A DNA stretch of 64,000 bases from Flavobacterium panacagri. GTDB taxonomy: Bacteria > Bacteroidota > Bacteroidia > Flavobacteriales > Flavobacteriaceae. The position numbers and the translations under genes are program-made. The DNA lies in the NCBI RefSeq assembly GCF_030378165.1, contig NZ_CP119766.1:1860001-1924000 (forward strand), given 5' to 3'. The notes beneath the pieces were generated by a model. It had not been told where the DNA came from and ran no database searches. It saw only the letters and a list, made by a program, of their open reading frames with translations. Positions 26,413-35,230 of the stretch are shown here, piece by piece. Each line of letters begins with the position of its first letter. The stretch's first letter is position 1.

Positions 26413-27648
26413 ATGATCCTTCGTTTTGTAATTCTATGCGCTCTTTTTTTATTTATTGAGTTCTATTCTTATCAGGCTTTTCGAACTTTAATCAAAGTAA
26501 GATGGGTTTTGATAAGCTATCAGGTTATAAGTGCACTGCTTTTAATTTTTATCATATATTCTTTTTCTCAAATAGATCGTTCAGTTGGTCAGACCAGACA
26601 ATTTATGTTTACAACTGGTTTGATGCTGACAATATATGTACCTAAAATTGTACTTACATTAATAATGTTTGGCGAAGATATTTTTAGAATTGGAGCTAGT
26701 ATTGTGAACTATTTTGTTTATAATGCTCCAAGAAAAGAAATGATGCCTGATAGGCGAAAATTTGTAAGTCAGATTGCGTTAGGACTTGCGGCAATTCCTT
26801 TTCTTTCTATAATTTATGGAATATTTGAAGGTAAATACAATTTCAAAGTAATCAAACAAACGGTGTTTTTTCCAGATCTTCCAGATGCTTTTGATGGTTT
26901 TAAAATCACTCAGATTTCTGATGTTCATAGCGGCAGTTTTGATAATCCCGAAAAGATAAATTATGCTATTGATTTAATCAATCAGCAGGAATCAGATTTG
27001 ATTTTGTTTACAGGAGATATTGTCAATACACATGCTAAAGAAATGCATCCCTGGCTGGAAACTTTCAATCGTATTAAAGATTATAAATACGGAAAATTTG
27101 CAGTTTTAGGAAATCATGATTATGGTGAATATGTGACTTGGCCTTCGGAAAAGGAAAAAGACGAAAACTTTCAAGCTATTAAAAACTTATACGGTCAAAT
27201 TGGTTTCAAACTTATGCTTAATGAGCACACTTATATCCAAAAAGGCGATGATAAAATTGCTCTTATTGGAGTAGAAAACTGGGGCGTAAATTTTAAAAAG
27301 GCGGGAGATTTGAATAAAGCTTCTGAAAATGTGCATCAAGATGATTTTAAAGTTTTGATGAGTCATGATCCAAGTCATTGGGATGCTGAAATTAAAGACC
27401 ATCCAAAGAACTTTCATTTAACGTTTGCAGGCCATACACACGGAATGCAGTTTGGTATCGAAATTCCAGGATATTTCAAATGGAGCTTGGCACAGTATAT
27501 TTACAAACAATGGGCAGGTTTATACGAAAACATCGGAAGATACGTTTATGTTAACCGTGGCTTTGGTTTTCATGCCTATCCGGGACGAGTTGGTATTATG
27601 CCTGAAATAACGGTCATTGAACTAAAAAAAGGCCGTAATGTCGCTTAA
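26413..27648 (+). CDS. Membrane-anchored metallophosphoesterase
   Basis: 411 residues. Three to four hydrophobic segments occupy the first 160 residues, with a basic loop KEMMPDRRKFVSQIALGLAA before the last. The catalytic domain then shows the calcineurin-like metal ligands in order: ITQISDVHSG, LILFTGDIVNTH, AVLGNHDYG, VLMSHDPSHWD and LTFAGHTHGMQFG. The family includes YkuE/YaeI-type enzymes acting on phosphoesters such as UDP-diacylglucosamine or lipid-linked phosphates, but the substrate here is unknown. It follows the two-component module, with its own spacer. Confidence 0.93.
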   Translation: MILRFVILCALFLFIEFYSYQAFRTLIKVRWVLISYQVISALLLIFIIYSFSQIDRSVGQTRQFMFTTGLMLTIYVPKIVLTLIMFGEDIFRIGASIVNYFVYNAPRKEMMPDRRKFVSQIALGLAAIPFLSIIYGIFEGKYNFKVIKQTVFFPDLPDAFDGFKITQISDVHSGSFDNPEKINYAIDLINQQESDLILFTGDIVNTHAKEMHPWLETFNRIKDYKYGKFAVLGNHDYGEYVTWPSEKEKDENFQAIKNLYGQIGFKLMLNEHTYIQKGDDKIALIGVENWGVNFKKAGDLNKASENVHQDDFKVLMSHDPSHWDAEIKDHPKNFHLTFAGHTHGMQFGIEIPGYFKWSLAQYIYKQWAGLYENIGRYVYVNRGFGFHAYPGRVGIMPEITVIELKKGRNVA

Positions 27649-27662
27649 TTCGTTAAAAATGC

Positions 27663-27670
27663 TAAATTTG
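27663..27670 (+). promoter_or_regulatory. -7 promoter element for the thioredoxin-like gene
   Basis: TAAATTTG is a full match to TAnnTTTG, 52 bases before the ATG at 27723. A convincing -33 element is not seen. Confidence 0.45.
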
Positions 27671-27722
27671 TATTATATTTATTTCTTTTAATAGATTTAA
27701 AAAAACTTAATTTTTTGGTTTT

Positions 27723-28025
27723 ATGTCAAAATTTGGAGAACTAATCAATGCTCAAGTTCCAGTGTTAATTGATTTTTACACAGATTGGAATGAATCGTCA
27801 GTTTCTATGCATCCTGTTATTAAGGATGTTGCAGCTGCGCTTGGCGATAAAGCCAAAGTAATTAAAATAGATGTCGATAAAAATCAGGAATTAGCTGAAG
27901 CACTTCGTATAAAAGGACTTCCAACTTTAATGATTTATAAAGAAGGACAAATGATCTGGAGACAATCTGGAGAACTTGACGCGAATACTATAATAGGAAT
28001 TGTTCAAGAACAATTTAACGTATAA
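27723..28025 (+). CDS. Thioredoxin-fold protein lacking the CxxC active site
   Basis: 100 residues, the size of a bare thioredoxin. The fold is recognisable from PVLIDFYTDW at residues 13-22, KVIKIDVDKNQELAEALRIK and the cis-proline block GLPTLMIYKEGQMIWRQSG. Where thioredoxins have WCGPC, this protein has Trp22-Asn-Glu-Ser-Ser26, and no cysteine occurs anywhere. It therefore cannot perform dithiol-disulfide exchange. It may be a binding or chaperone-type relative. No frameshift is visible, so the loss is not a sequencing break. Confidence 0.92.
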   Translation: MSKFGELINAQVPVLIDFYTDWNESSVSMHPVIKDVAAALGDKAKVIKIDVDKNQELAEALRIKGLPTLMIYKEGQMIWRQSGELDANTIIGIVQEQFNV

Positions 28026-28050
28026 ATTACTTCCTTTACGGATATATTCT

Positions 28051-28692
28051 CTAATGGATAATATCAAACTTATATCCGTTTTCTTTTAAAAAATGCAGTG
28101 TTCTAGGTAAAGCAAATCTCAAATTAGGAGAAGCTTTTATACTGTCATGAAAAACAATCACACTTCCGGATTTTACATTCTTTGTTACATTTTCAAGACA
28201 TTTTTCAGGCGTAATGCTCTGGTCAAAATCGGCGCTTAAAACATCCCACATTACAATTTTGTAACCTAAACTTCTTAGAATTTTAGATTGTGCTTTTTTA
28301 ATTTTCCCGTAAGGAGGACGAAACAATAAACGATGAGGAGCTTTTTCTTGTTCGTCTAAAACTTCAGCACAGTTTTTTACATTTTCGATGTATTCGTTGG
28401 TGTGAATTTTCCATCCGTTGACATGATTCATGGTGTGGTTTCCAATAGAATGTCCGTCAGTAATTAACTTTTCAAATAAAGCTAAGTTGGCTTTGATGTT
28501 TTTTCCGATGCAGAAAAAAGTGGCTTTTGCATCAAATTTTTTTAATTCAGATAAAACCCAGTCCGTAATTTCTGGAGTAGGGCCATCATCAAACGTTAGG
28601 TATATTTTCTTTTCATTGTTAGGAATGTCCCAGCAATATTTAGAAAACACCGTTTTAATAAATGAATTAGTTTTTACCCAATAAAAGCTCAT
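28051..28692 (-). CDS. Polysaccharide deacetylase (NodB-like)
   Basis: 213 residues. Catalytic motifs of carbohydrate esterase family 4 are present: IYLTFDDGPTPEITDWVL (motif 1), GHSIGNHTMNH with the metal HxxxH (motif 2), LFRPPYGK (motif 3), VMWDVLSADFD (motif 4) and VIVFHDSIKASPNL (motif 5). It should remove N-acetyl groups from a cell-envelope glycan, perhaps peptidoglycan or a polysaccharide. No cleavable signal peptide is obvious; the short N-terminus SFYWVKTNSFIKTVFSKYCW may anchor it weakly. It lies downstream of the DUF2723 gene after a terminator. Confidence 0.94.
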   Translation of the reverse strand: MSFYWVKTNSFIKTVFSKYCWDIPNNEKKIYLTFDDGPTPEITDWVLSELKKFDAKATFFCIGKNIKANLALFEKLITDGHSIGNHTMNHVNGWKIHTNEYIENVKNCAEVLDEQEKAPHRLLFRPPYGKIKKAQSKILRSLGYKIVMWDVLSADFDQSITPEKCLENVTKNVKSGSVIVFHDSIKASPNLRFALPRTLHFLKENGYKFDIIH

Positions 28693-28722
28693 CTTGAATT
28701 GAATTTACATGTATGTAAAATT

Positions 28723-28764
28723 AAAAAATGCAGCGCTATTTATCAAACAGCGCTGCATTTTTTT
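28723..28764. terminator. Strong terminator downstream of the DUF2723 gene
   Basis: AAAAAATGCAGCGCT (28723-28737) pairs with AGCGCTGCATTTTTT (28749-28763). Read on the minus strand it ends the DUF2723 transcript. The T-run also exists on the plus strand. Confidence 0.9.
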
Positions 28765-28789
28765 AATTGTTAAGATTTTCGTATATTAT

Positions 28790-31700
28790 TTATTCTTTTT
28801 CACGTCCAAAACGTTCAAAGACATTTACATAAGTGTTAAATGTTGTTTTGTGCTGACTGTAGAAAACAGTGTCATTATTGTCCTGCATTACGTGTAATAA
28901 ACTTCTGTAACGTTCAATATCAGTAATAATATCTACGGCTAAATCAGTTTGATCAGAAGGTGTTAATGTGCTGTAATAGTTTAAATTCTCCTTGTATTTC
29001 TGAACCAGTTTGTTTAGGAGGTCTTGCGCTTTTGCTTTTTCGCCTACTTTGTAGTATCCATCGCCAAAAGCTTCAACTAGCGAATAATATCCATATTTAT
29101 CTAGAGGCATTTTAGTAATCGCTAAATTGATCACGTTTTTAGCTTTGTCAATTTTACCTTCTTTAATAAGCTGATACATTAATCTAGAAAGATTAGTACG
29201 GTATGTGATACTATTTCTTCTTGTTTCAGGATCATGGTAAATATTTCCATTACTATTACCCCAATCCCATTTCATTACAATATCATACATTTTATCTGCG
29301 TCAATTTGTCCCATGTCTAATGGTCCTCCATCTTTAGAAGGAGTATTTTTTATTGGAACTAATTTATAAACCATTCCATCCAATTGCAGGTAATCTTTCA
29401 GCCATAAATAATCTTCGTCATCAAAAGCACCGCCACTGAAATAAATTGGTCTTTTCCAGTTGTTGTTTGCTAAGATATCAAGCATCATTAAGCGATTTTT
29501 GTATAATGCGCTTCCTTTGATGTTAATATCTAAGTAAGGAACAATAGAATCGTTGTATTTAGGGTTGACTACTTTGTTTTTAATGATGGCATCTTTGTCA
29601 ACATTTACTCTGATTTTATTAGTTGGGTAAAAATGGATTGTTTGTCCGTTTTGTAGTCCAACAGTTGATTTGGGATTTTTAATGAAATCAATGAAATCTT
29701 TAATGTTCCAACGTGTATCAATTTTCTGGATATAAACAGTATAATCAAGTCTATCCCCAACATATTGATCGTGTGTAAAAGAAATAGGAAGCGGATCCGA
29801 TTCGTATGCTTTCGCTTTCATTTGATCAATGTACCAATCCGTCATAAATAAACTAGTATTTACAATCTTAACATCGGTTCTAAAATGCTCAATTTCTTGT
29901 GCATACCACAGCGGGAACGTATCGTTATCACCAATTGTGAATAAAATAGCGTCTTTATCACAAGAGCTCAAGTAAGCTTTAGCCATTGCTACAGCAGTGT
30001 ATTTTCCAGATCTATCGTGGTCATCCCAGTTTTGGGCAGCCATTAAAACTGGTGCTGCTAATAAACTTCCCGCTATAATAACTGGTCCTGCGATTTTTGG
30101 GGAAAGATATTTTTGAATGCTTTCGTAGAGTGAATAAACACCGAATCCAATCCAAATGGCAAAAACATAGAATGAACCGACAAGTGCGTAGTCTCTTTCG
30201 CGAGGTTCAAAAGGTCTTTCGTTCAAATATATTTTTAATGCAATTCCTGTAAACAGGAATAGAGCTAAAAGAACATAGAAACTTTTTAAATCTTTATTGG
30301 CATGGTACATCAAACCAATTAAACCAAGTATGAATGGCAGGAAATAATAAGCATTACGTCCTTTGTTGTTTAATACGTCAGAAGGCAGATTGTCTTGAGA
30401 TCCCAAATGAACAGAATCTAAAGGTTTGATACCGCTGATCCAGTTTCCATCTAAATTGTCATATTTACCCTGAACATCATTTTGGCGTCCAACAAAGTTC
30501 CACATTAAATATCTCCAGTACATGTATCCAAACTGATATTCAAACATAAAAGCAAAATTATCCGCTGTAGTTGGTTTTTCAACTAATAGGTATTTGCCAT
30601 AGCTTCTTAAGAACTTAATGTAGCCTTCATTGTCAATTTGTTTTTGAGCGTAAGCATGTCTAAATTCAGAAACTGTTTTTTCAACTTCATTTCGCAATTG
30701 AGCTGTTGCTTTGTTGTATTCGTCTTCGCTCAATTGGCTTGCATCAATTCCGTATTCTGCTAAATCTTCATCGTAATTATGATTTGGATCGATTCTGAAT
30801 TTAGGAGGATTCGTAAAGTTGATGTAGTTTTGAATATGAGCAGTTTCTGTACTCCACATTCTAGGCAGAATTGCTTTCTGATTATCATCAGAATTTTGTT
30901 CTGCATTTTTATAATTATTGGTAATAATATATTTACCTGTTTTATAATCTCTCTCGTAGTTCGGTTTTTTGTCTAAATATGGTGTTTTGGCGTCAAGACC
31001 AGCAAAAAGTTCAGTATACTGTGGACCGTAAAATAATGGATTTACACCATATTGCTCGCGATTGTAATAAGCTAAAACTTCAGTAGCATCTGAAGGTTTA
31101 TTTTCGTTGATAACAGTATTAGCATTTGCACGAACCGGAAGCATCAACCAAGTTGAGAAACCAATCAGGATAAATAAAATACACAATATTATAGTGTTGT
31201 AAAATATTAATCCTTTTTGTTTGGTGAATTTTAATCCAAAATAGAAGAAAGCTATAAATAATAAAGCAACAAATATAGTTCCTGAGTTAAATGGAAGTCC
31301 CATGCTGTTTACCATGAAAATTTCGGTTTTTCCGAAAAATGCCATAGTTAATGGAAGAAGTAATTTGAAGATAAATAGCAAAATTCCGATAACTACTACA
31401 TTGGCAATAAGGAAGTTTTTGATCGTAACTTTTTCGTAATGTTTGAAATAATACAAAAATCCGATTGAAGGAATAGTTAAAAGAGCCATGAAGTGAACCC
31501 CAAACGAAAGTCCAATAACCAAAGAAATGATTAAAAGCCATTTGTTTCCTTTTGGTTTGTCCATATCTTGTTCCCAACGTAAGCCAAGCCAGAAAAGCAA
31601 TGCAATTAATAAAGAGGCCATAGCGTAAACTTCGGCTTCGACAGCATTAAACCAGAAGCTGTCAGAGAATGTATAGGCTAAAGCACCAACGAAAGAGCTT

Positions 31701-32068
31701 CCTAAAATTACAATTGAATTGTTTTGGTCAATCTCGGCAAAACGAGCCACAATCTTTTTTAAGATCATAGAAGAAGACCAAAACATAAATAATATAGTAA
31801 ATGCGCTAGAGAAAACAGACATCATGTTAACCATTACAGCTACATGCTGTGCATCTATTGCAAACATTGCAAAAAATGCGCCCATCATTTGGAATAGAGG
31901 AGCTCCTGGTGGGTGACCTACTTCAAGTTTGGCTGCGGTAGCAATATATTCTCCGCAATCCCAAAAGCTCATTGTAGGTTCAACTGTTAATGTGTAAGTA
32001 ATTAAAGCGATTGCAAATGCAAACCAACCAATAATTGTATTCCATTTATTGAAATTGAATTGTGCCAT
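28790..32068 (-). CDS. DUF2723 membrane protein, TMEM260-type glycosyltransferase-like
   Basis: 1092 residues. The N-terminal half has about ten or more hydrophobic segments starting with WNTIIGWFAFAIALITYTLT. Its first loop contains SFWDCGEYIATAAKLEVGHP, with acidic residues where GT-C glycosyltransferases bind metal or lipid phosphate. The C-terminal roughly 350 residues are soluble, with FTIGDNDTFPLWYAQEIEHF and late helical repeats (KAKNVINLAITKMPLDKYGY) resembling a TPR region. DUF2723 is related to eukaryotic TMEM260, an O-mannosyltransferase, so protein O-glycosylation is a reasonable inference. Gene is monocistronic. Confidence 0.9.
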   Translation of the reverse strand: MAQFNFNKWNTIIGWFAFAIALITYTLTVEPTMSFWDCGEYIATAAKLEVGHPPGAPLFQMMGAFFAMFAIDAQHVAVMVNMMSVFSSAFTILFMFWSSSMILKKIVARFAEIDQNNSIVILGSSFVGALAYTFSDSFWFNAVEAEVYAMASLLIALLFWLGLRWEQDMDKPKGNKWLLIISLVIGLSFGVHFMALLTIPSIGFLYYFKHYEKVTIKNFLIANVVVIGILLFIFKLLLPLTMAFFGKTEIFMVNSMGLPFNSGTIFVALLFIAFFYFGLKFTKQKGLIFYNTIILCILFILIGFSTWLMLPVRANANTVINENKPSDATEVLAYYNREQYGVNPLFYGPQYTELFAGLDAKTPYLDKKPNYERDYKTGKYIITNNYKNAEQNSDDNQKAILPRMWSTETAHIQNYINFTNPPKFRIDPNHNYDEDLAEYGIDASQLSEDEYNKATAQLRNEVEKTVSEFRHAYAQKQIDNEGYIKFLRSYGKYLLVEKPTTADNFAFMFEYQFGYMYWRYLMWNFVGRQNDVQGKYDNLDGNWISGIKPLDSVHLGSQDNLPSDVLNNKGRNAYYFLPFILGLIGLMYHANKDLKSFYVLLALFLFTGIALKIYLNERPFEPRERDYALVGSFYVFAIWIGFGVYSLYESIQKYLSPKIAGPVIIAGSLLAAPVLMAAQNWDDHDRSGKYTAVAMAKAYLSSCDKDAILFTIGDNDTFPLWYAQEIEHFRTDVKIVNTSLFMTDWYIDQMKAKAYESDPLPISFTHDQYVGDRLDYTVYIQKIDTRWNIKDFIDFIKNPKSTVGLQNGQTIHFYPTNKIRVNVDKDAIIKNKVVNPKYNDSIVPYLDINIKGSALYKNRLMMLDILANNNWKRPIYFSGGAFDDEDYLWLKDYLQLDGMVYKLVPIKNTPSKDGGPLDMGQIDADKMYDIVMKWDWGNSNGNIYHDPETRRNSITYRTNLSRLMYQLIKEGKIDKAKNVINLAITKMPLDKYGYYSLVEAFGDGYYKVGEKAKAQDLLNKLVQKYKENLNYYSTLTPSDQTDLAVDIITDIERYRSLLHVMQDNNDTVFYSQHKTTFNTYVNVFERFGREKE

Positions 32069-32223
32069 ATTTAGGTGTTAAAAATTTGAAAGTTTTCTAT
32101 CCTACAAAGAAAATGTTTTTTTATGTAAAGAATCGACCATTAACAAAAAATTCTATAAAACTATCAAGAAGTACTAATTTGTTGTTTTTGAAGTGCTTCT
32201 GAAGTTGAGAAGAATTTTGAAGT

Positions 32224-32252
32224 AAAAAAAATCATAAAAAATGATTTTTTTT
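32224..32252. terminator. A/T-rich hairpin upstream of the tRNA genes
   Basis: AAAAAAATCAT (32224-32234) pairs with ATGATTTTTTT (32241-32251). It lies in the 245-base spacer between the DUF2723 start and the first tRNA, and may insulate the tRNA promoter. Confidence 0.45.
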
Positions 32253-32262
32253 GGTTAAAAAG

Positions 32263-32293
32263 TTTGCACAAACTAAATAAAGACTTAAATTTG
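32263..32293 (+). promoter_or_regulatory. Promoter of tRNA-Gln copy 1
   Basis: TTTG (32263-32266), 19 bases, TAAATTTG (32286-32293), a complete -33/-7 match about 20 bases before the tRNA. Confidence 0.75.
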
Positions 32294-32313
32294 CACTCGC
32301 TTTAGAGCACTGC

Positions 32314-32384
32314 TGGTCTATGGTGTAATGGTAACACTACGGTTTTTGGTGCCGTCTTTCTAGGTTCGAGTCCTAGTAGACCAA
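32314..32384 (+). tRNA. tRNA-Gln (anticodon TTG), copy 1
   Basis: Acceptor arms TGGTCTA (32314-32320) and TAGACCA (32377-32383) pair fully, with discriminator A at 32384; CCA is not encoded. The anticodon stem ACGGT/GCCGT encloses the loop TTTTGGT, giving anticodon TTG (Gln, reading CAA). The T arm has the GGTTCGAGTCC block. Its own promoter and terminator surround it. Confidence 0.97.
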
Positions 32385-32387
32385 CAG

Positions 32388-32419
32388 AAAAGCCTCTCAG
32401 AAATGAGAGGCTTTTTTTT
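32388..32419 (+). terminator. Terminator of tRNA-Gln copy 1
   Basis: AAAAGCCTCTCA pairs with TGAGAGGCTTTT, followed by T-run. Confidence 0.9.
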
Positions 32420-32442
32420 ATGTAAAAAAGTTTCTTTAAAAA

Positions 32443-32473
32443 TTTGCATAAAAGAAATAAAGTTCTAATTTTG
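32443..32473 (+). promoter_or_regulatory. Promoter of tRNA-Gln copy 2
   Basis: TTTG (32443-32446), 19 bases, TAATTTTG (32466-32473). Both elements lie exactly 180 bases from those of copy 1. Confidence 0.75.
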
Positions 32474-32493
32474 CACCCGCTTAACCGCACTGC

Positions 32494-32564
32494 TGGTCTA
32501 TGGTGTAATGGTAACACTACGGTTTTTGGTGCCGTCTTTCTAGGTTCGAGTCCTAGTAGACCAA
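32494..32564 (+). tRNA. tRNA-Gln (anticodon TTG), copy 2
   Basis: Identical in sequence to copy 1 over all 71 bases and displaced by exactly 180 bases. Same acceptor, anticodon TTG and T arm. CCA is not encoded. Confidence 0.97.
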
Positions 32565-32567
32565 CAT

Positions 32568-32599
32568 AAAAAGCCTCTCAGAAATGAGAGGCTTTTTTT
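32568..32599 (+). terminator. Terminator of tRNA-Gln copy 2
   Basis: AAAAGCCTCTCA pairs with TGAGAGGCTTTT, duplicated from copy 1 at a 180-base distance. Confidence 0.9.
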
Positions 32600-32780
32600 A
32601 TGTCCAAAACTTAGATGAATTTTGTGTTTTTCTGATTCTTTATTTTTGACCGCAAAGTACACTAAGTGTACACAAAGAACACTAAGATGTTTTTTTAAAG
32701 AATGCAAAAGTTCACAAAGCTTTTAATTAATAAAGTTTTGCGAACTTTTTTGTTTTGTGGGTTTTGTATTTTTAACATAG

Positions 32781-32800
32781 CCCGTGGTTTTAACCACGGG
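32781..32800. repeat. 20-bp inverted repeat overlapping the stop of the AraC-type gene
   Basis: CCCGTGGTTTTAACCACGGG has 9-bp perfect arms. It spans the last codons (Ser-Arg-Gly) and stop of the gene at 32790-33611. It may be a terminator stem without a strong T-run, or an inserted palindromic repeat that supplied the gene's last codons. The flanking region 32600-32780 is otherwise non-coding and includes CGCAAAG-type repeat remnants. Confidence 0.65.
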
Positions 32801-33611
32801 AAAGGTATTTTGGATTTAATGAAGAAGGAACGATTCCGAATTTCTTCTTAAATGAAAAGGAAAAATGAGATAAATCCTCAAAACCAACTCCAATATAAAC
32901 TTCAGAAGGTAATTTTCCTTGGCTGATAAGATAATAGGCTTCCTGCAGTCTTTTGTTTAAAAGCCATTTGCCAGGTGTTTCCTGAAACACTTTCTGAAAA
33001 TCTCTCTTAAATGTTGCTAAGCTTCTTCCGGTCAAATAAGCGAATCGTTGCATTTGTACATTGAAGTGGAAATTTTTATTCATAAAAGCTTCCAGGTCAA
33101 TTTTGCCCGGTTCGTTAAAGTCGAATAAAATGTCTTTTAGTTCAGGATTGACTTTTAGTAAAAGATGAATAGCTTCTTTGATTTTTAAATTAAACAAAGT
33201 TTCGTTGCTTTCTTGTTCAACTTCAAGATACGATAATAGCGATTCCATGAAAGATTGGTAAAGCGTATTTGGTGCTAAAGTAAACATAGCTTCGGAATCT
33301 ACTTTCTTTTCGGATTTGTAATGGTATTCTTTGCTGATTTCGCGCAAAATTTCCTGATCTAGGAAAAGGGAAATCGTTTTGAATTCTCCTCCTTCGGGTG
33401 GAATTTTGGTGAATTTTGCTAAGTGGTTTCTTCTGCTAAAGCGAAAATCTCCTGGTTTAGAATGAAAAGTATTTTTATTGTCAGAAGCTGTCATTTCTCC
33501 TGATATTTGATAGCTGAAAACATGTTCTGGTATAAAATGTTCTCCTTCACGGCTGCGCGAATAATAACAGGAGTAAAGGATTTTCGGTTTTGTATTGATT
33601 TTTGGACTCAT
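32790..33611 (-). CDS. AraC family transcriptional regulator
   Basis: 273 residues. The C-terminal DNA-binding region has two helix-turn-helix motifs: FAYLTGRSLATFKRDFQKVF with ETPGKWLLNKRLQEAYYLIS, then PSEVYIGVGFEDLSHFSFSF and KKKFGIVPSSLNPKYL, the classic AraC signature. The N-terminal 150 residues (EGEHFIPEHVFSYQISGEMT, KPGDFRFSRRN) look like a cupin-type ligand domain. It is downstream of an aldehyde dehydrogenase gene on the same strand, 64 bases away, and is its likely regulator. Its final codons lie in a palindromic repeat. Confidence 0.93.
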   Translation of the reverse strand: MSPKINTKPKILYSCYYSRSREGEHFIPEHVFSYQISGEMTASDNKNTFHSKPGDFRFSRRNHLAKFTKIPPEGGEFKTISLFLDQEILREISKEYHYKSEKKVDSEAMFTLAPNTLYQSFMESLLSYLEVEQESNETLFNLKIKEAIHLLLKVNPELKDILFDFNEPGKIDLEAFMNKNFHFNVQMQRFAYLTGRSLATFKRDFQKVFQETPGKWLLNKRLQEAYYLISQGKLPSEVYIGVGFEDLSHFSFSFKKKFGIVPSSLNPKYLSRG

Positions 33612-33675
33612 ATTGTAAAGTTATTAAAAGATCCGGATAATCTTTTTGAGAAAAAAAACTTCCGGATCTGTAAAA

Positions 33676-35097
33676 TTATTTTTGTTGAATTAATGCTTTT
33701 GGTTCTAAATAAGCTTCAAGTCCTAATACTCCAAATTCACGGCCAATTCCAGATTGTTTAAATCCTCCAAACGGAGCCATTGGGTCATGGCTGATTCTGT
33801 TTATTTGAACTCTTCCTGCGTTAATTTGAGAAGCAACAAAATGTGCTCTTTTTGTATTGGATGAACTTACGTAAGCTTGTAGTCCGTAATTGGTGTCGTT
33901 GGCAATCTCAATTGCTTCTTCTTCTGTTTTATAAGTGATAATAGATAATACTGGGCCGAATATTTCTTCTTGCGCGATTCGCATTTTGTTGTTTACGTTG
34001 ATAAAAACAGTTGGTTTTACAAAATTTCCTTTTTCCAATCCTTCAGGTTTTCCCAATCCGCCAGTTAAAATTTCTGCGCCTTCATTAATTCCAATTTGAA
34101 TATAATCCTGAACACGGTCGAATTGTTTTGTGCTTACCATTGGGCCAACTGCTGTATTTGGTTTTTTGGGATCGCCGACTATTGTGTTTGAAATAACTTC
34201 TTTAATAATGGTTTTGGTTTCTTCTAATTTGTTTTCTGGGATCAATAATCTTGTTCCTGCGATACAAGCTTGTCCGCTGTTCATGAACGCAGCAATTACT
34301 GCTAATGGAATGGCTTTAGGGAAATCTGCATCGTCTAAAATAATGTTTGGAGATTTTCCGCCAAGTTCTAATGTAACTCGTTTCATGGTGTTGACAGCTT
34401 CTTTTGCAATGATTTTTCCAACAGTTGTTGATCCTGTGAAAGAAATTTTGGCAATATCGGGATTGCGGCTTATTTCGGCTCCGACTATTTCTCCTAAGCC
34501 GTTTACAATATTAAAAACGCCTTTTGGAAGTTTAGCTTCGTGTAAGCATTCTGTAATTAATTGTGTTTGCTGTGCGCTCATTTCGCTTGGTTTAATTACA
34601 ACCGTGCATCCTGCTGCAATTGCGGTTGAAAGTTTGCTGCAGATAAAACCGTTGCTTGAATTCCATGGAATAATGATACCGACTACTCCAACCGGTGTCA
34701 TTTGAACTTCGGATTCTCCCATTGTTTTAGTGAAATCGTATGTTTTTAGTAATTGAATTGCTGAGTCGAAACTTTTTTGCATATAAATGAAGCTGTTGGC
34801 GGCGAATTGAAATGTTCCCCCGTATTCTTCGGTAACTACATTTATAAATTCGTCTTTTCTTTTTTCAATTGCGATTTTAATATTTTCAAGATGTTGAATT
34901 CTTTCGTTTATTGTTGTTTTTGAAAAAGTTTTGAATGCAGTTTTAGCGGCATTAATTGCGTTTTGAGTGTCTTCGGTATTTCCTAAAAGTACTTTTCCAA
35001 GTTTTTCATTTGTTGTTGGACTGATAAGATCGAAATATTCAGCTCCTTTTGGGGTAACAAATTCTCCGTTAATGTAAATTTTGTCTATTGTTTTCAT
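33676..35097 (-). CDS. Aldehyde dehydrogenase family protein
   Basis: 473 residues. NAD(P)-dependent oxidation of an aldehyde to the acid. The oxyanion Asn lies in IIPWNSSNGFICSKLSTAIA, nucleotide binding in VVIKPSEMSAQQTQLI and FTGSTTVGKII, the general base Glu in TLELGGKSPNIIL and the catalytic Cys in NSGQACIAGTRLLIPE. EEIFGPVLSIITY and the C-terminal APFGGFKQSGIGREFG complete the family pattern. Substrate unknown. An exact 17-bp direct repeat lies upstream (35155-35194), consistent with control by the neighbouring AraC regulator. Confidence 0.95.
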   Translation of the reverse strand: MKTIDKIYINGEFVTPKGAEYFDLISPTTNEKLGKVLLGNTEDTQNAINAAKTAFKTFSKTTINERIQHLENIKIAIEKRKDEFINVVTEEYGGTFQFAANSFIYMQKSFDSAIQLLKTYDFTKTMGESEVQMTPVGVVGIIIPWNSSNGFICSKLSTAIAAGCTVVIKPSEMSAQQTQLITECLHEAKLPKGVFNIVNGLGEIVGAEISRNPDIAKISFTGSTTVGKIIAKEAVNTMKRVTLELGGKSPNIILDDADFPKAIPLAVIAAFMNSGQACIAGTRLLIPENKLEETKTIIKEVISNTIVGDPKKPNTAVGPMVSTKQFDRVQDYIQIGINEGAEILTGGLGKPEGLEKGNFVKPTVFINVNNKMRIAQEEIFGPVLSIITYKTEEEAIEIANDTNYGLQAYVSSSNTKRAHFVASQINAGRVQINRISHDPMAPFGGFKQSGIGREFGVLGLEAYLEPKALIQQK

Positions 35098-35154
35098 GTT
35101 GTAGTTTTTAATGAATTTTTATTTGACAAATTTCTCTATTAATTGAGTATTTGG

Positions 35155-35194
35155 CTTTGTTGAAAAGCTCAAATAAACTTTGTTGAAAAGCTCA
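35155..35194 (-). promoter_or_regulatory. 17-bp direct repeat upstream of the aldehyde dehydrogenase gene
   Basis: CTTTGTTGAAAAGCTCA occurs exactly twice, at 35155-35171 and 35178-35194 (period 23 bp, about two helical turns). AraC-type regulators bind 17-bp direct half-sites about 21 bp apart. The proximal copy is about 21 bases from a -7-like AAATTTG on the minus strand. Repeats are observed; their use by the adjacent AraC protein is inferred. Confidence 0.6.
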
Positions 35195-35230
35195 TTTTTG
35201 GTTGCTGGAATTTTGAGAAAGTAATTGTGT

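Noticed and set aside
32302..32517. Minus-strand 71-residue open frame
   Set aside because: It runs antisense through both tRNA-Gln genes and its sequence repeats because the tRNA is duplicated.
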